64,000 nt of DNA from Perkinsus olseni. Taxonomy: Eukaryota; Perkinsozoa; Perkinsida; Perkinsidae. The notes under the pieces were generated by a model, which saw only the letters and a list, made by a program, of their open reading frames with translations, ran no database searches and was not told the DNA's origin. The position numbers were made by a program, and so were the translations under genes. Positions 31,301-45,153 of this stretch are shown piece after piece. The stretch spans positions 62,001-126,000 of the forward strand of contig JABANP010000044.1 of NCBI GenBank assembly GCA_013115135.1, read 5' to 3'. How positions within the stretch are numbered: position 1 is the stretch's first letter; each line of letters starts with the position of its first letter.

Positions 31301-31953
31301 TCAAGTTAACATCGGACCAAAACTACGGAGTGCTCTACTGATGATCTTTCGCTCGAAGCGAGCAGCAAGTCTAAGCTCATCTGCCATCGCCTTGTTGTGG
31401 GCCAGCAGGCAATCGCCATCATTACACTGCCCTCGAAGATAAGCTTGACAAGGAAACAGTTCCGAGCGCATGGGCGGATCTCGAAGTTCATAGATAGAAT
31501 GGGCGAAGGGGCAAGAATCGTCTGTGCAATCCAACTTGTTACAAATCCTTGTTTTACGCAAATCCGGCCTCGGCTGCAGCTCGTCACTCCAATGAGCGTA
31601 AGTGCATTTGTCACCAAACTTGCACCGGCCTTTGATGAAGTAACGGCACACCTGAAGAACAGATCGGAGAGATCTCCTCGATCTCGAGGCGCCGTTAACC
31701 CTTCGTTAATCACCTTGGTCTTGAAAAGACGCTGTCGAACCCATTTGCTCCCTTGGTGAGTGCTCAAGCGATCGGTCGAGGAAGGCACAGGAGATGGAAG
31801 GGAATCCAGGGGTAAGTCCGGCGGGTCCAGAAGACCCGGTCTCAAGGAGGGTTCTGGAGGCGGCAATAAGAACGGCTCCGAAGGGCTTTGGAAGGGAAAA
31901 TTCGAAGGTTCCCCCTCACCCTGCTGATTAAGCCTTCTACGGGAGAGCCACAT
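31301..31953 (-). CDS. CCCH zinc-finger RNA-binding protein
   Basis: Exon 1 (31953-31714) encodes a Pro/Ser-rich N-terminus (MWLSRRRLNQQGEGEP, LLPPPEPSLRPGLLDPP) and ends VRQRLFKTK. After a 62-nt intron (31652-31713), exon 2 encodes three CCCH units: CRYFIKGRCKFGDKCTYAH (C-x7-C-x5-C-x3-H), CNKLDCTDDSCPFAH (C-x4-C-x4-C-x3-H) and CQAYLRGQCNDGDCLLAH. The combination of a canonical finger with the TRICNK.. and ..ELRDP segments is common in alveolate CCCH proteins. Such proteins bind mRNA and influence its stability or translation. The spliced protein is about 196 residues. Confidence 0.88.
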
Positions 31954-31959
31954 TCTCAA

Positions 31960-32540
31960 ACAGAAAGAAGGGAGCGCTGGCTGGTATAAAGGTGTGGAAG
32001 AGGCGGCGGCTCACTCTCCTACTACATCTCAAGAGGAACTAGCCGGCTGTGCGTTCCACGGAACGTAAAGAAGCGTGTGTGCGTAGTACGCGATCACGCG
32101 CACACAATGTTCAAAGTCCGTCCGTGCTCAGTTGCTCAGCAGATGTGGGTGTTGGGGTGCGAGGTAGGCGAGCTCCGTGGTCTAGCTGAACAACTGTAGG
32201 CTATAGTCTATAGCTTTGTGGGCAGGGAGGGTGGGCCAAAGCGCCCTAGTGCGGCGAGACGTGTCAGGTCGGCGGACCGTCTCTCAGGATCGGTGTTCTT
32301 CAGTGCGTTAGCTATAGAAGAGCGCGAGCACGCGCCTTCAGAGGTGTGCGCGGTTGGTGGGAAAGGTGTCTTGCACGCGGGGTGTCCTTTGAACACGTCC
32401 AATAAATTGAACTATGATTACACGCTAGCACGCAAACCCTTATGGCTCAATTCCGCACTGTGCTACTTCCCGACTCGGGAATCCCGAGGCATCACGGTAC
32501 GTTATTCGAAATCATCGGAGATAACAAAAGGGAGCGTTGA
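31960..32540. other. Intergenic stretch, no gene seen
   Basis: Upstream of the CCCH gene. Open frames overlap on both strands at 32208-32577 without splice support. The promoter of the CCCH gene is expected here; no motif is identified. Confidence 0.3.
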
Positions 32541-32541
32541 A

Positions 32542-33074
32542 TCACCACTGATGATAACGTCCCCACTCAGTCAGTAAGCCCGAATCTCGAAAGAATGCAA
32601 AAGATAGAATTGTCCTAAGATTCTTGTCTGTTGTGAGGAGATACAGGTAGCAAAGACTACCGCTTATTGCGGCTTCTGCGAAGAGCAACACTAATACGCG
32701 ACGCGGCCTTGGATATCTTACTCGATTGTTTCTTAGCAGCGCCATCGTCATTATCTCATCTCGTATTCAAAACAGTTTAATTTATTGAGCCGCTGGAAAT
32801 GGAGAGTCAGGCGACATCGGTAGTGCTGCCCACAGAGGCCCAGTGGTCGCGGGTAGCCACAAACATTGAAACCCTCATGAGCAAACTGAGTTGTGCCAAA
32901 GAGCGGAGAGGTAGGTGACCTACCGTAGGTTTGGGAGGTACAACTGTACATGGCACTTTCGTAAAATTTAGTGGTGGATCTTACGGCTGTGATACTGACG
33001 CCAGCAGAGGGCTGTCTTCTGCACTCATTGTCTGCAGATATCTCCGCACATCTCGCCAATTTTGTGAATGCCAA
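32542..33074 (-). CDS. Unknown gene(s) with a hydrophobic N-terminus
   Basis: Minus frames in two parts: 33074-32751 (MYSCTSQTYGRSPTSPLFG, HEGFNVCGYPRPLGLCGQHY) and 32751-32542, whose start MTMALLRNNRVRYPRPRR precedes a hydrophobic LVLLFAEAAISGSLCYLYLL. They could be one spliced gene or two. A short palindrome GGTAGGTGACCTACC lies at about 32911-32925. Confidence 0.35.
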
Positions 33075-33239
33075 CGACAGTATCTTTCGTCCTTCTACGA
33101 GGTGAGAGATGCTACCTCGTTTGGAAGGACCTGCTTCGAATCAAAATTTTCCAATCTCTCCGCCAGTTGAACCGGCTCAGTTGCCGCCTTGAACGTTTTT
33201 TCCGATAGGAGTTCTGAGAAGTCGCAGCAGCGCCGTTAC

Positions 33240-33552
33240 CGTTGATTCTCTCTCAGCAGTCGTTGTCGAGCTCTCGCCAACGCAGTGGAACGTGTTTTCT
33301 CCAAGAATCAGGAGAAATTCATCAACACCATCAGCAGCGTGCTACAAGCGGTCACAGAGGTCAGTACTGAATCGTGGCAACTGTAATAGCTGAGCTCATT
33401 ATAGTCGAGATGAGCTATTATAGCTCATCTTGACTATAATGAGGCAGTGACCGACTTGAATCGCGATTTGCGTGAGCTTACCGCGCCACACAGTACCGAC
33501 CAAAGATCTACGGTTCAGGAGCGGCTGCTCATCCAGAATCGACCATAAGTTA
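33240..33552 (+). CDS. Small coiled-coil protein, last two exons
   Basis: The exon ending at 33359 reads ANAVERVFSKNQEKFINTI and SSVLQAVTE. Intron 33360-33443 contains a 20-bp inverted repeat. The exon from 33444 reads AVTDLNRDLRELTAPHSTD, VQERLLIQNRP and the stop. Earlier exons (about 33050-33180) may include QLNRLSCRLERFFR. Helical and charged, possibly a subunit of a coiled-coil complex; no family assigned. Confidence 0.5.
33360..33443 (+). repeat. Intronic hairpin, 20-bp arms
   Basis: The arms are 33397-33416 (CATTATAGTCGAGATGAGCT) and 33422-33441 (AGCTCATCTTGACTATAATG), complementary at all but one position (a G-T pair), with a 5-nt loop. They almost fill an 84-nt GT..AG intron. Confidence 0.8.
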
Positions 33553-33554
33553 GG

Positions 33555-34060
33555 CAGGAGGGTGTAGTTCTAGAACCTTAAGACTGAAGGCTTGAAAGAG
33601 AACCAGGCAGCACTCATGGATTTGGACCCAAACTGTCTGTCGCGCTCGAAAACAACTCCGGTATCCCTTTCGTCGTGTTCGTCTCAGCAGGAAGTACGGA
33701 TTTCTGACTTTCGTTCCAGCTGCAAGGTTCCGACATCCCACTGATGCCAGCATGTCGATCTGAAGGGGCCTTCAAGGAAATGATTCTCAGCAGATATCAG
33801 GTCCGGCAGGAATACAGGCTCTCTGTTATCGTAGAAGTACCGCGCATAAATTGCAATCTCCGCACCCGAGTCGAATAGTTGGCGACCGCATCGAGGTCGA
33901 GGATCAGCTCTGCAAGTGTGTAGAATGAGCAGCAAGTAGGTACAACTCTCGTTTACAAGAAATGTAAGTGGGCCGACTCGAAAAAAAGTGTATACCAGGC
34001 GTTGCGTGATTCTCGTGCGAAGATGGATATAGTGGAGCCACAATGACTTTCTGCCGATCT
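33555..34060 (-). CDS. Possible unknown minus-strand gene
   Basis: Frames such as GAEIAIYARYFYDNREPVF and PDLISAENHFLEGPF read naturally, but a second frame in the same place is also open and the overlap with the PARG N-terminal region is unresolved. Treated as tentative. Confidence 0.25.
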
Positions 34061-34073
34061 TTCTGGCTGAGAT

Positions 34074-36542
<2,469 letters not shown>

Positions 36543-36559
36543 TTTCTGCACTCGTGGTG

Positions 36560-37520
36560 GGGTCGTGTTTCGAGCAGGTTATACTCATCGAGTACGCCGC
36601 GCGCATCGTATTCAGTGATCAGCTTCTACACACGGTTCGCGAATTACTCGTAAGTCTGGCGTGCATCGTTTTACCTGGCCAGAGCCGCAACTGTTCTCTA
36701 TCCGTGCTTCGTCCAGTTTGTATGTAAGATAACCAATAACACTACAACCAGTTTATAGTTGAGACTTCGTAACAAAGGGGTTACAGAAGTATATGTAGTA
36801 TGAGTATCTACAACTATGAATGGTGCTATAGCTGAGCATAGCTCGGAGCTAAGATATGGGACTGATGCAACACACAACACAGCGCATCCTACTTCACTCC
36901 TCATGTCACAACTCAATGGGATGAAGCCTTTCTCGGAAAAAACCGTCGAAATGCAAGGACAAGTGAGCCTATCCCCAAGAGGACGACGGTCACATCGTAG
37001 TCCCTACAGATCGAAGGCAAGCTGCCGCCGCCATCGAGAATCATATATGTTGACAGAGCGGGGAACCAAGCTGTATGAAAAGAGTCTTTTGTCGAGTCGG
37101 AAATTTCTACTCGCTTCGTTTTACTCATTTGGCTTTTTTATTTCATCGCGTCGAGCAGGTTCATTCGATGAAGCTCCTGGCCTAACTCAAGGCCTCGTAT
37201 TTCAGGTTTTCGGCCCTTCTCCTACTGGCTATATAAGGATTGTGGACGATGATCGAAACGTGAACCAGGAATTCGTAAGCTCCTGAGCGTACTTATTATC
37301 GGCGTATATCTACGCGTCTTCCAGGTCGAGCCGGTCGTGAGCATGGAAACCCATAGAAACAACAGCGTCCAAGCCGGGGATCCTCTATGGCCGCGGCAGA
37401 GTTGTTAACAAGATTGCCAGAAGTGCGAATTCAAATTATTACTTCCAAATTCACCATGTTTAATCTTACTGTATTCTGAACGTTTCTGAGTTGCTAGTGG
37501 CTGCGAATTCTCCATGACGG
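36560..37520. other. Region with overlapping open frames, no supported gene
   Basis: A plus frame 36816-37286 and a minus frame 37128-36913 overlap. The minus one is attractive: STYMILDGGGSLPSICRDYD followed by a hydrophobic VTVVLLGIGSLVLAF and a basic end, as in a tail-anchored protein. No splice evidence decides between them. Confidence 0.3.
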
Positions 37521-37523
37521 AGA

Positions 37524-38300
37524 ATGTTCATGGCGCGTCAAGATTCGCGCGGAGTTAGTAGGCGCGATAGAAGAATAAATCCATGGCTTGACGAAAACAG
37601 CGTTCGTAGTACGACGGTCTTCAATACCACGGCTATAATGATTCGTTTCTTAACGCTACAGCTGAAAAGGAGCGCGAGAATTGTAGCCGATATTGCAGCG
37701 GTTTTCAGTGCTTTGTAGGGAGTCATCCGCAGCAGCCGCTAATCGAAAGAAGGGTACCACTTGCGTCCTTCATCGTACCAGACACGAATATCATGCTAAT
37801 AGAGCAAGCAGAGTGGTTTTGTTCGTTGACTAAGTTTACGCTCGCGCAAGACACAGCGGCACTTATCGTTACACGTTTCAACTCAACAGGAGCTTACGGA
37901 TGCGTCATCTCGTACTCACGACAACCGGTGGCGTCCGGGGAAACAAATCGTCGTATGACACCTGGGCTCGGAACTTTCGAGTCGGAACATGTTTTCATTT
38001 TCCACGTCGATTGTGACATAATGGCTCCGAGAAGTTCTCATCACTCTCATCGTGATACAGCGCTTCAAGAGAGGGCACCACCACGGCACGCCCCGCCCAC
38101 TGAGCTTAGCAGAGGTGGCGGGAGCAGGACAGAAGGATGGGCTGGGAAAAGAAGCCCGAGGAGGGAGCTGAAGAGCTCAGGGAAGCGCCAGTCCGTGAAA
38201 CTGAGAGGGAGGAGGATGACGTTACATCGTGAGTTGACGTGAGCCACGAGCTGGTCATCATCTCTCCGCCATACAGCAGACTATGAATTTAAAAGGCTTG
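37524..38300. other. Region with overlapping open frames
   Basis: Plus frame 37793-38242 (MLIEQAEWFCSLTKFTLAQD, then a basic Ser/Arg-rich tail) and minus frames 37726-37538 and 38247-38065 (hydrophobic starts) are all open. None has splice or family support. Confidence 0.25.
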
Positions 38301-38640
38301 CATTTCAGAACAGAGGCCGCCGCAATAGGCAACTGTGGCTAGCAGAAGTAGGCTAGCGGATATTCCGTCTCATAATTAGTTCTTAACAACCTAGATTAAA
38401 TCATGCATGTAAAACCTATGAGAAAATGTTCTTCTTGGCCAAACCCGGTTGAGATTCTCGCAGAGGTACATCCTGTAATGGAACTTGTGGTACATGCGTA
38501 TTCAGATGGTGAGTACTGCCGTCACGACGGTAGTCGACTAACCGATGTTCCGCGGAATCTACTGCGATTGAAGTATTCAACGTGTGCCCTCTCGGCGCTG
38601 CAGTGGCTCTGCCGGTGGCAGTAGAGCGGGAATCCAGCTG

Positions 38641-38986
38641 TCAGAAAAGTATGCTGATTTCGGAGCATTCAATTCTATTCTTCTCCATTAAGCTCTTCTT
38701 TACATAATAGCGCGATAACGGCGTGATGTTTTTCAGTCCTCCTCCACTCACGAAACCACCAACGAGACCCGTGTCTCGACCCTTCACTGCACAAGTGAGG
38801 AAGCCACCATTTTCTGGCAGAGTTTTGACTTCCTTCACCTGAGCACCTTCTTGAGCTGGCTGCGCATTCGGTATTATTTCTCAGTGCCCTCCACCGCCAC
38901 CGGCAACTTACCCAACCCCCCTGCAGGATACCATCGGTAGGGCGCTCGTCAAACATCCTGTTGACTAGGACCCTCCTGGCTCTCAT
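38641..38986 (-). CDS. Unknown small protein, two exons
   Basis: Exon 1 from ATG 38986 reads MRARRVLVNRMFDERPTDG and ILQGGW. Intron 38839-38911 (GTAAGT..GCTCAG, 73 nt) is phase 0. Exon 2 reads VKEVKTLPENGGFLTCAVK, TGLVGGFVSGGGLKN and YYVKKSLMEKNRIECSEIS to the stop at 38641. The clean splice and composition make it a real gene of about 91 residues; no family recognised. Confidence 0.6.
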
Positions 38987-39293
38987 CGTCGCCGTCGCGA
39001 TGATATCGACTCAATTCGCTACTCTCTCGGGCAGCTCCAACGCTTGTCGAGGATATTTGCCTATTCGCCAGCGAGAATACATCGACCGACGCCTTTTATT
39101 CTGGGAGTATTCGTAAAGGCCGCACCATCTTCAGGTTCCCGAGCTCCACAACGCCTGACCGGATCATCAGAGCCGCTAAAGTAGGCTGCATGAGCTCCAT
39201 GGTTTCGTAGGGTCTCGTCCTCGTGCAGGCTGGGATCTAATACCGGACTTCGTCCACGGTCGAAAGCGTTCGAGATCAGAAGTGCTGACTCTC

Positions 39294-39649
39294 TCAAAGT
39301 GAGAAAAAGGCTCTCCGTCTCGGGAGATAGTCGGATTTCAACCGCAGCATGAAAGGCTGTTCGTCGAAACGGAGGTTCCCCTGCTGCTGCGAGCTCTTTG
39401 GTTGGATCTGATAGGCTACAATTTTTCTGATGTCAATGTGACAGGGTGCGCAGTGCCCGCGGATTCCTTCCAGGCGTCGCAGCTTCCCCCGGCGCCCAGT
39501 GTCCCGAAAGATGCGACCCCGATGCACCCTCCGAAGCCGCCGATGGCACCACCTCCGGGAAAGAGGGCGGCAGAAATTGTACGGTGCTCTACCGGACTGC
39601 TCGCGCATATCGCTTTTTCAGGCGCGACCTGTTTCGAGGTCATCGTCAT
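39294..39649 (-). CDS. Possible Gly-rich protein
   Basis: Minus frames AALFPGGGAIGGFGGCIGV with FGTLGAGGSCDAWKE, then IDIRKIVAYQIQPKSSQQQG and FMLRLKSDYLPRRRAFF, could be two exons. The complementary plus strand encodes a proline-rich frame (LPPAPSVPKDATPMHPPKPP), so strand choice is uncertain. Confidence 0.3.
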
Positions 39650-40139
39650 TGTCCGTGGAAGAGCCTGGTAGGATACTTCGAACTCACATTAAGAAATTTC
39701 ATTTTTCCCATTCGCATTGAAATGAAAACTGATTCTGTCATCCGTGTGCCTCTTACGAATGCATTGATGGGAGCAGTCTGTGAACAAGTTCGTGGCTCGG
39801 TTTTTCGAGTTTCTATGGAATTCGAAACTGTTTGAACGTGACGGAATGGGGCCAAGTGATTCAGTGGATGATCGTTCACGTTGAGGAGCGTCCCGTGTCA
39901 CTACCGGTTTGAATTCGCATCGCCGGTAGGAGAGAAAATGACGCGCGCAATGGTCACGTTATGGTTACACAGTGTTCTTGTAACGGTACAACCCCGATAC
40001 CGAGTGCACCCTGATGAGTTTAACTACGGCGGAAATCGTATTGAACTAAAAACTCTAACACACATGCACGCCGTGTTGCTTAGTCCAATGGGGGAACGTC
40101 GAGATTCTGGGCGAGTTCACACGATCGATCTTCGGCCCT

Positions 40140-41583
40140 GACATGACGAGCGGTGAGATTGTTAGAGCACTAAAGGATTACTTTAAAAAGTGTGGAACGG
40201 ACGGTTCCTGCACGAATTTCAGCCGTGCTCCCGGACGTCAGGCTGGCGTCTCTTCGATCCTCGACACAGCTAAAATCCGGGCCGGGCGAGGAAGTGACCC
40301 CTGACTCGGAGTGGTTGATGAATCATCGAGACTTAATGAAGATAACCGAGGGCGAATGCCGATGTACTTATTCTCTCCAGCTAGATATCTCTCTAGATTC
40401 TTTCCCTGCAATTGTAGCATTGGAGAGCACAAGGAAGACGGACTCAGTCCGCGCGCTTATTAGGCTGCATCGGGGGGCATCTTCGTGCAGCACTGAGGGC
40501 CAGCTCCCCTGGCAGGTTCTGAGGAGCTTTTTACACGCGCTGCAAAACATTTCGGTGTGAAGCCATCAGCTGGGGAATGGTCGATAGACTTCAGGCTATG
40601 GGTAGGAAGATAGCTCATGGCTTTGCGCACAGTTACCCTTTCAGGTCGTCGCGTGTCTGTCGGTGATGACGCAAATTCCTCGGCTGGAGCAGGCATTCTC
40701 TAAACTTCGATCGATCGTACATCAGCGAATTCTTACAGATTAAATTTGCATACCTGATTTTCGCCGACTCCCAGAGCAGTATTCCCCCTGGTCAACTCAG
40801 ATTGATGCTGAGATCCCTGATTATCCGATGGTCGGTGATGAAGGAGCTTGTTCTTAGCAATCGGCTGATGGCATGATGCAGGTACACCCCGACAGAGCGC
40901 GAGATCACTGAACGACTGGAGGCAATTCTCTCACTCGAGGAGATACCCAATCCCACTCTGCAAAGTCTGATAGACGCGTATGAACAGAACGCTGCCCTTT
41001 TCGACCCGAGGCCACAGGAAGTAAAGTCGGTGCCTCAGAACGCCGAGTGAGTATTCGCGTTGGCAGAGCAGCGGCAGGCCGGACTAAGTCGGCAGACCGA
41101 ACCAGAGTCTGGATTCTTGAATTTTAGAGTTGGGATCTGCCTTACTAACGACTCCGTCGTGAGTTGATCGCTCAATCTTTCAGACATTTGAGGGAGGGTA
41201 ACATCACGTGTTTCAGGACGCCGCGCGGCCTAGAGAGAAATCCAACTGTGGCTGCGAAACATAAACTGAGGTGAGTGTTCGCCATGCGTGAATGAATCAT
41301 CGGCACGTGGCAATAATGGTTGGAAGGTTCCTATTTGATTCTCAAGCAAAAAACGCAATGAGCGTAACACCTTGTCATCTTAATTTCCCACGGTAGGTGC
41401 CGCATTGATGAACTGCTAGAAGACTTGGAGAGTAAATGCCTTGCCACAACCACCCAGGAGAAGAGGGAGAAGACTGGTGAAGATAGTTCTGGTGGATCGC
41501 CGTCAGTCGCACCGCTCAGGTTTGGAGATGAAGAGGAAACGGAGAAGAAAGAAAGCCAGACGCGTCAGAGACAAATATATGAT
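40140..41583 (+). CDS. Unknown multi-exon protein, acidic helical C-terminus
   Basis: Plus-strand exons that read as protein: FTRSIFGPDMTSGEIVRALK with DYFKKCGTDGSCTNFSR (about 40115-40240), ELFTRAAKHFGVKPSAGEW with SIDFRLWVGR (about 40525-40610), YTPTEREITERLEAILSLEE with ALFDPRPQEVKSVPQNAE ending at a GTGAGT donor (40880-41047), HLREGNITCFRTPRGLERN (about 41186-41270), and CRIDELLEDLESKCLATTT with RFGDEEETEKKESQTRQRQ, stop at 41583. Introns between the first parts are not fully resolved. No domain recognised; the charged helical end suggests a scaffold or complex subunit. Confidence 0.55.
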
Positions 41584-41894
41584 TAATGACATGATCAACC
41601 ACGGAAGAAGGTGCCACAGATTCACAAGTATTTCACGCTTTCTCCTCACTGCACGAAGATCCCTGTTTTATCAGACCGTCACGCCGGGGGTTTTTGGTCG
41701 GCCAAGCGGAGAAAATAGGCGGAGCTCCCCGGAGTAAGACGATACACTTACTCTTTCCTGGAAACGCGGGGAAAATTAAAAACCCCTATGCTCCCTAAAG
41801 GCACAGCTGTAATGTCCCCGCAGTCAACCGAGAGCGAGTGCGACATTTCTGCACCGCATTCGGAAGCTCCCTGAGATCGAACTTGCATCTTGCT

Positions 41895-42187
41895 ATGACC
41901 ACACTGGTAACTTCGAAGGTAGGTCTAACGTCCTAATAGTTTTCTGTTATCAGGTTCTTGCCGGTTTGGGTTGTGTCTGCATTGCAGTCCCTTCCACCGA
42001 TCTGGGATCTCTTCTCCACATTTGCGCGGCGTTTTCATTTTTCGGAGCCTCAGTTACGCTACTACTATGTTGCACAGTCGTAAGGTGAACAGCGTCTGAT
42101 CGTCATTCACGCTTTGCTTCTCAGGTTTCCCGGGAAATGCAGAATCGGTCTTTCGAGCAATTGCATGACAGTATCACCGATTTCTGA
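41895..42187 (+). CDS. Small two-helix membrane protein
   Basis: Three exons in phase 0: MTTLVTSK from ATG 41895, intron (GTAGGT..TTATCAG), VLAGLGCVCIAVPSTDLGS with LLHICAAFSFFGASVTLLLC, intron (GTAAGG..TTCTCAG), then SREMQNRSFEQLHDSITDF and the stop at 42187. About 70 residues with two hydrophobic helices. Family unknown. Confidence 0.6.
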
Positions 42188-42189
42188 AT

Positions 42190-42625
42190 GGTACTCTACC
42201 GCTTTGGTTTTTACAAGTCCGCGGCCCATTCAGTAGTGGCAATCAGCAGAGCTCATATGACGGATAGCATCGCCCGGACGAACGGGCAAGCTTCAACCAT
42301 CTCCTGAGGCCCATTGCAGCTGGAGAGGTTCTTAAGTTCACTCAGCTGGGGGATCTATAATACTGGCGATTACCTCAGTTTTCGACAGGCTTCAAACCAG
42401 AAGTTGCTCCCACTGCTTGATGCTGAGATTTCCTAAGATCCTTGTCCGGATGGTCCATATCAGTTTACCTGCGACCGAGGTATAGCCAACCCGAGGGAAG
42501 TCATCTAAACATTTATGCGCGACACGCCCCACCGGACAGTCGCTTCCTTCACATCATGAGCACCGCCATCAAGTACAGGCCTTGAAGAAATTTCGAACTC
42601 TTGTGCAACGTAGTCTCATACATCT
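42190..42625. other. Spacer, nothing recognised
   Basis: Between a plus gene and a minus gene, both ending here. No exon chain; probably two 3' regions. Confidence 0.35.
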
Positions 42626-42639
42626 TCGCTCAGGGAAAA

Positions 42640-44301
42640 AATCTCAATTTGCCGATGTCTGAGTCGTCTGAAGGGAGTGTCGGGGTGGCGTATTGCTCAT
42701 GTTCTGCACGAGACATGTGATTTCGCCTGCAGTGGTACGCCATAGGGCCGACCAGACAACATAGAGGGCCCTCGATATTCGGACACAAGTGAACTCTGAA
42801 ACGTTAAGCCACTCATTCGATCGGTTCAGGCTTTGCAGCACCCGTGCCAAGGCTCTGTCATAAGCCTCTTCATCTGGAGGCATAACTGCTTTTGATGCGT
42901 CATGATAGACCCATCGAGTTCTTTTCTCATTTCATTCATCCCGTGCTCGCCAGGATGAATCCCTCTCGAATGACCAAAATACGAGATAACTGGGAAGCAC
43001 GTTGGATTCCCGCGGCGGTATTGATGAACTTGTAACCCTCCAGTCTGACCTCGTAGATATGGCAAGAGCTGCACTTACTTAAACTCGAGATCAATATGTT
43101 AAAGCACAGGACAACGTATAAACATCTGCATCAACAACTTTGAACACTTCAACATTCTAAATCACCTTACTTGCTTCCCACCCACCAAGCTCCTCGCAAA
43201 TGAAGTCGACGAGAACTTTTCCCATTCTTTCGCTGCTCCTCCCAGGAGCATTGGCGAATTCGCTCAGCTCTCCTTCCGCGGCCCAGTACAAAGCCTCATA
43301 AAAGGAAAAAAGTGATTCTGCACATTTTTGTGAATCCGTTGTGGCCGAGGCGAAATTCTTCCTGTAATCGTTGAGCTGCTTGGGGGAAAGCGCGATTTGA
43401 TGAGACGCGTCAGAACTGAAAGACAACTTATACGGTAATTGCAGAGCTGTGAATCCTACAAATCTCGAGCTTTATTCTCCCCGCACTGAGCCCAAGTGAG
43501 AGTGAAGTTTCTATGGTCCTTGGATGGGTAGAATTCGAAAGCGTGGTTGTTATCACCCACAAGTCTGGCGTGACAGAGAACTTTCCCGGGTTCAGTTGGA
43601 GTGGGCAGTCTGGTGGCTTCGATCCCCTGAGAGAGCGATGCGATAATCCCTATTACTGTAGGGTAGATAAGCCTACTGGCAAACCAGGAAGCTCCCAGTT
43701 CCTAGCAGCTAGATCTCCGAGATAGCTGAGCAGTGTACTGACCGGAATCGGCCCTTCAGACGCTTCCGTGAGTTCAGCGAAAATACGATCGCTTTCAAGA
43801 AGGCCTTGGAATAGCAAGTCAACCGCGCCTCCGCAAGTTCGAACATCTGCCTGGTGAATCGAGGATGGAAGCCTGCCGGCGAATAAATCAGCTGCGCCCG
43901 ATCTGAAACAAGCAATACATTAATCCAGATGGCAAGTGCAAGTGAACAACTTACGCTACGACACCGTCTTGGCTCAGAAAGGTAAGGCTCAAGCGGTCTT
44001 TGGACTTCTGAAGCTCAAAGGAGTCGTCATTATTAATATCCCTGACCCGGCAAATCAGCGAGTCGCCCTGAGTTTTCCTGAACTCGGTTCTAGTTTTCTG
44101 CTTCGCCTGCTTGCCCTTGCGATACAAAGTGCTTACTGCGTACGTCTGAGAGGAAGCCAACAGTGTCTACGAACAATACGCGGACCGTACTCTGTGATCG
44201 AGGGTGAGGGCCTTGCGGGTTTCCGAGCGGACAGTACTCAGAGTCGCAACCACCAGTTCTAGGCCGAAGAGAGCTGCGGCTACTCGAAGGCGTAGGCACA
44301 T
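42640..44301 (-). CDS. Secreted protein with tandem copies of a novel domain
   Basis: Exon 1 (44301-44191): signal peptide MCLRLRVAAALFGLELVVAT. Exon 2 (44145-43955) and exon 3 (43902-43657) hold domain 1: SLICRVRDINNDDSFEL, LTFLSQDG, CGGAVDLLFQGLLESDRIF and LGDLAARNWE. Exon 4 (43609-43460) and exon 5 (43415-43157) hold domain 2, which aligns word for word: VLCHARLVGDNNHAFEF, LTWAQCGE, CAESLFSFYEALYWAAEG and CEELGGWE. All joins are in phase. A stop can be read at 43157, but a GTAAGG donor precedes it, and further exons to 42640 (LEGYKFINTAAGIQRASQL, DEEAYDRALARVLQSLNRS) look like a third copy. Domains are about 140 residues: a beta-like half, then a helical half starting with a fixed Cys. Function unknown. 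Confidence 0.75.
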
Positions 44302-44457
44302 GATGAGGAGGTGAGAATCTTTACTCCAGGAAACTGGCGTCGCGGATGAGAGTGCTCCGCTAATCATACACGCAAGCTCTCCTCGCGCTTTCAGGTGTTG
44401 TGTTACGCAACACCAATTTCCATCACGGACTATCACTGCTAGCCGCGGTACATCGTC

Positions 44458-45130
44458 ATGAACAGCGTCAAATTCTCAGTCGAAGTTCTTATCCGTTTTT
44501 ACTTAGAAAAGTTCTACTCTCAAGCTTTCAATTTCAGACCGTATGGTCGCCAGCCTGAAGGGAAAATTCATCCCTGGGAATCCTGGGTCCGGATGCAGAG
44601 AGGAATTCTCCCTACTCACCGTCGTTTCCGCCACTGGCTCGGTGTTCCTGAAACGATAGGCCATTCATGGCAGAAGCACATTGACAGATTTCACTTTTAT
44701 ATCTGCTTCTTTCGGGGGCATAGTCTCAACGCTGTGTTGTGAAGTTTCATTCGCAGGTGGGGCCGCTGTCGTTGATTCCCTATAGTTCTGACCAACAGGC
44801 TGGGGCTCTTCGTATGAGGCTGTTTCCTGAGGATCGCGACTGGATGGACATCAACAATTGGCCGGCTATAATCATTACGAGCGCATGATCAACAACGAAC
44901 CAGTGATCTCACTGAGGCATCTACCCTCGCAGGGAACCACTAAGGTTATTGGATCCCGATCGCGTAGCAACCTACTCCCTTCTCTGTCACGGCTTCAGCC
45001 TCCTCCGCCAACTCAGGACTGAATTTACCGGCGCGAACGGCCACCTGACGATGCGCAAACTCGAGCCACGTTACGTGCAACATGCGGAAGGAGTATTTCT
45101 GATCCCAAACTACATCGATCGGCCGTGACG
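44458..45130 (+). CDS. Unknown multi-exon protein
   Basis: Plus exons reading as protein: MVASLKGKFIPGNPGSGCRE (about 44545), VGPLSLIPYSSDQQAGALRM with LFPEDRDWMDINNWPAIII (44755-44885), HLPSQGTTKVIGSRSRSNLL (about 44920-44985) and TEFTGANGHLTMRKLEPRYV with GVFLIPNYIDRP and a stop at about 45128. Joins are plausible but not all phases were checked. No family recognised. Confidence 0.45.
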
Positions 45131-45153
45131 ACCTGCGGTCTCACGGATAACAG

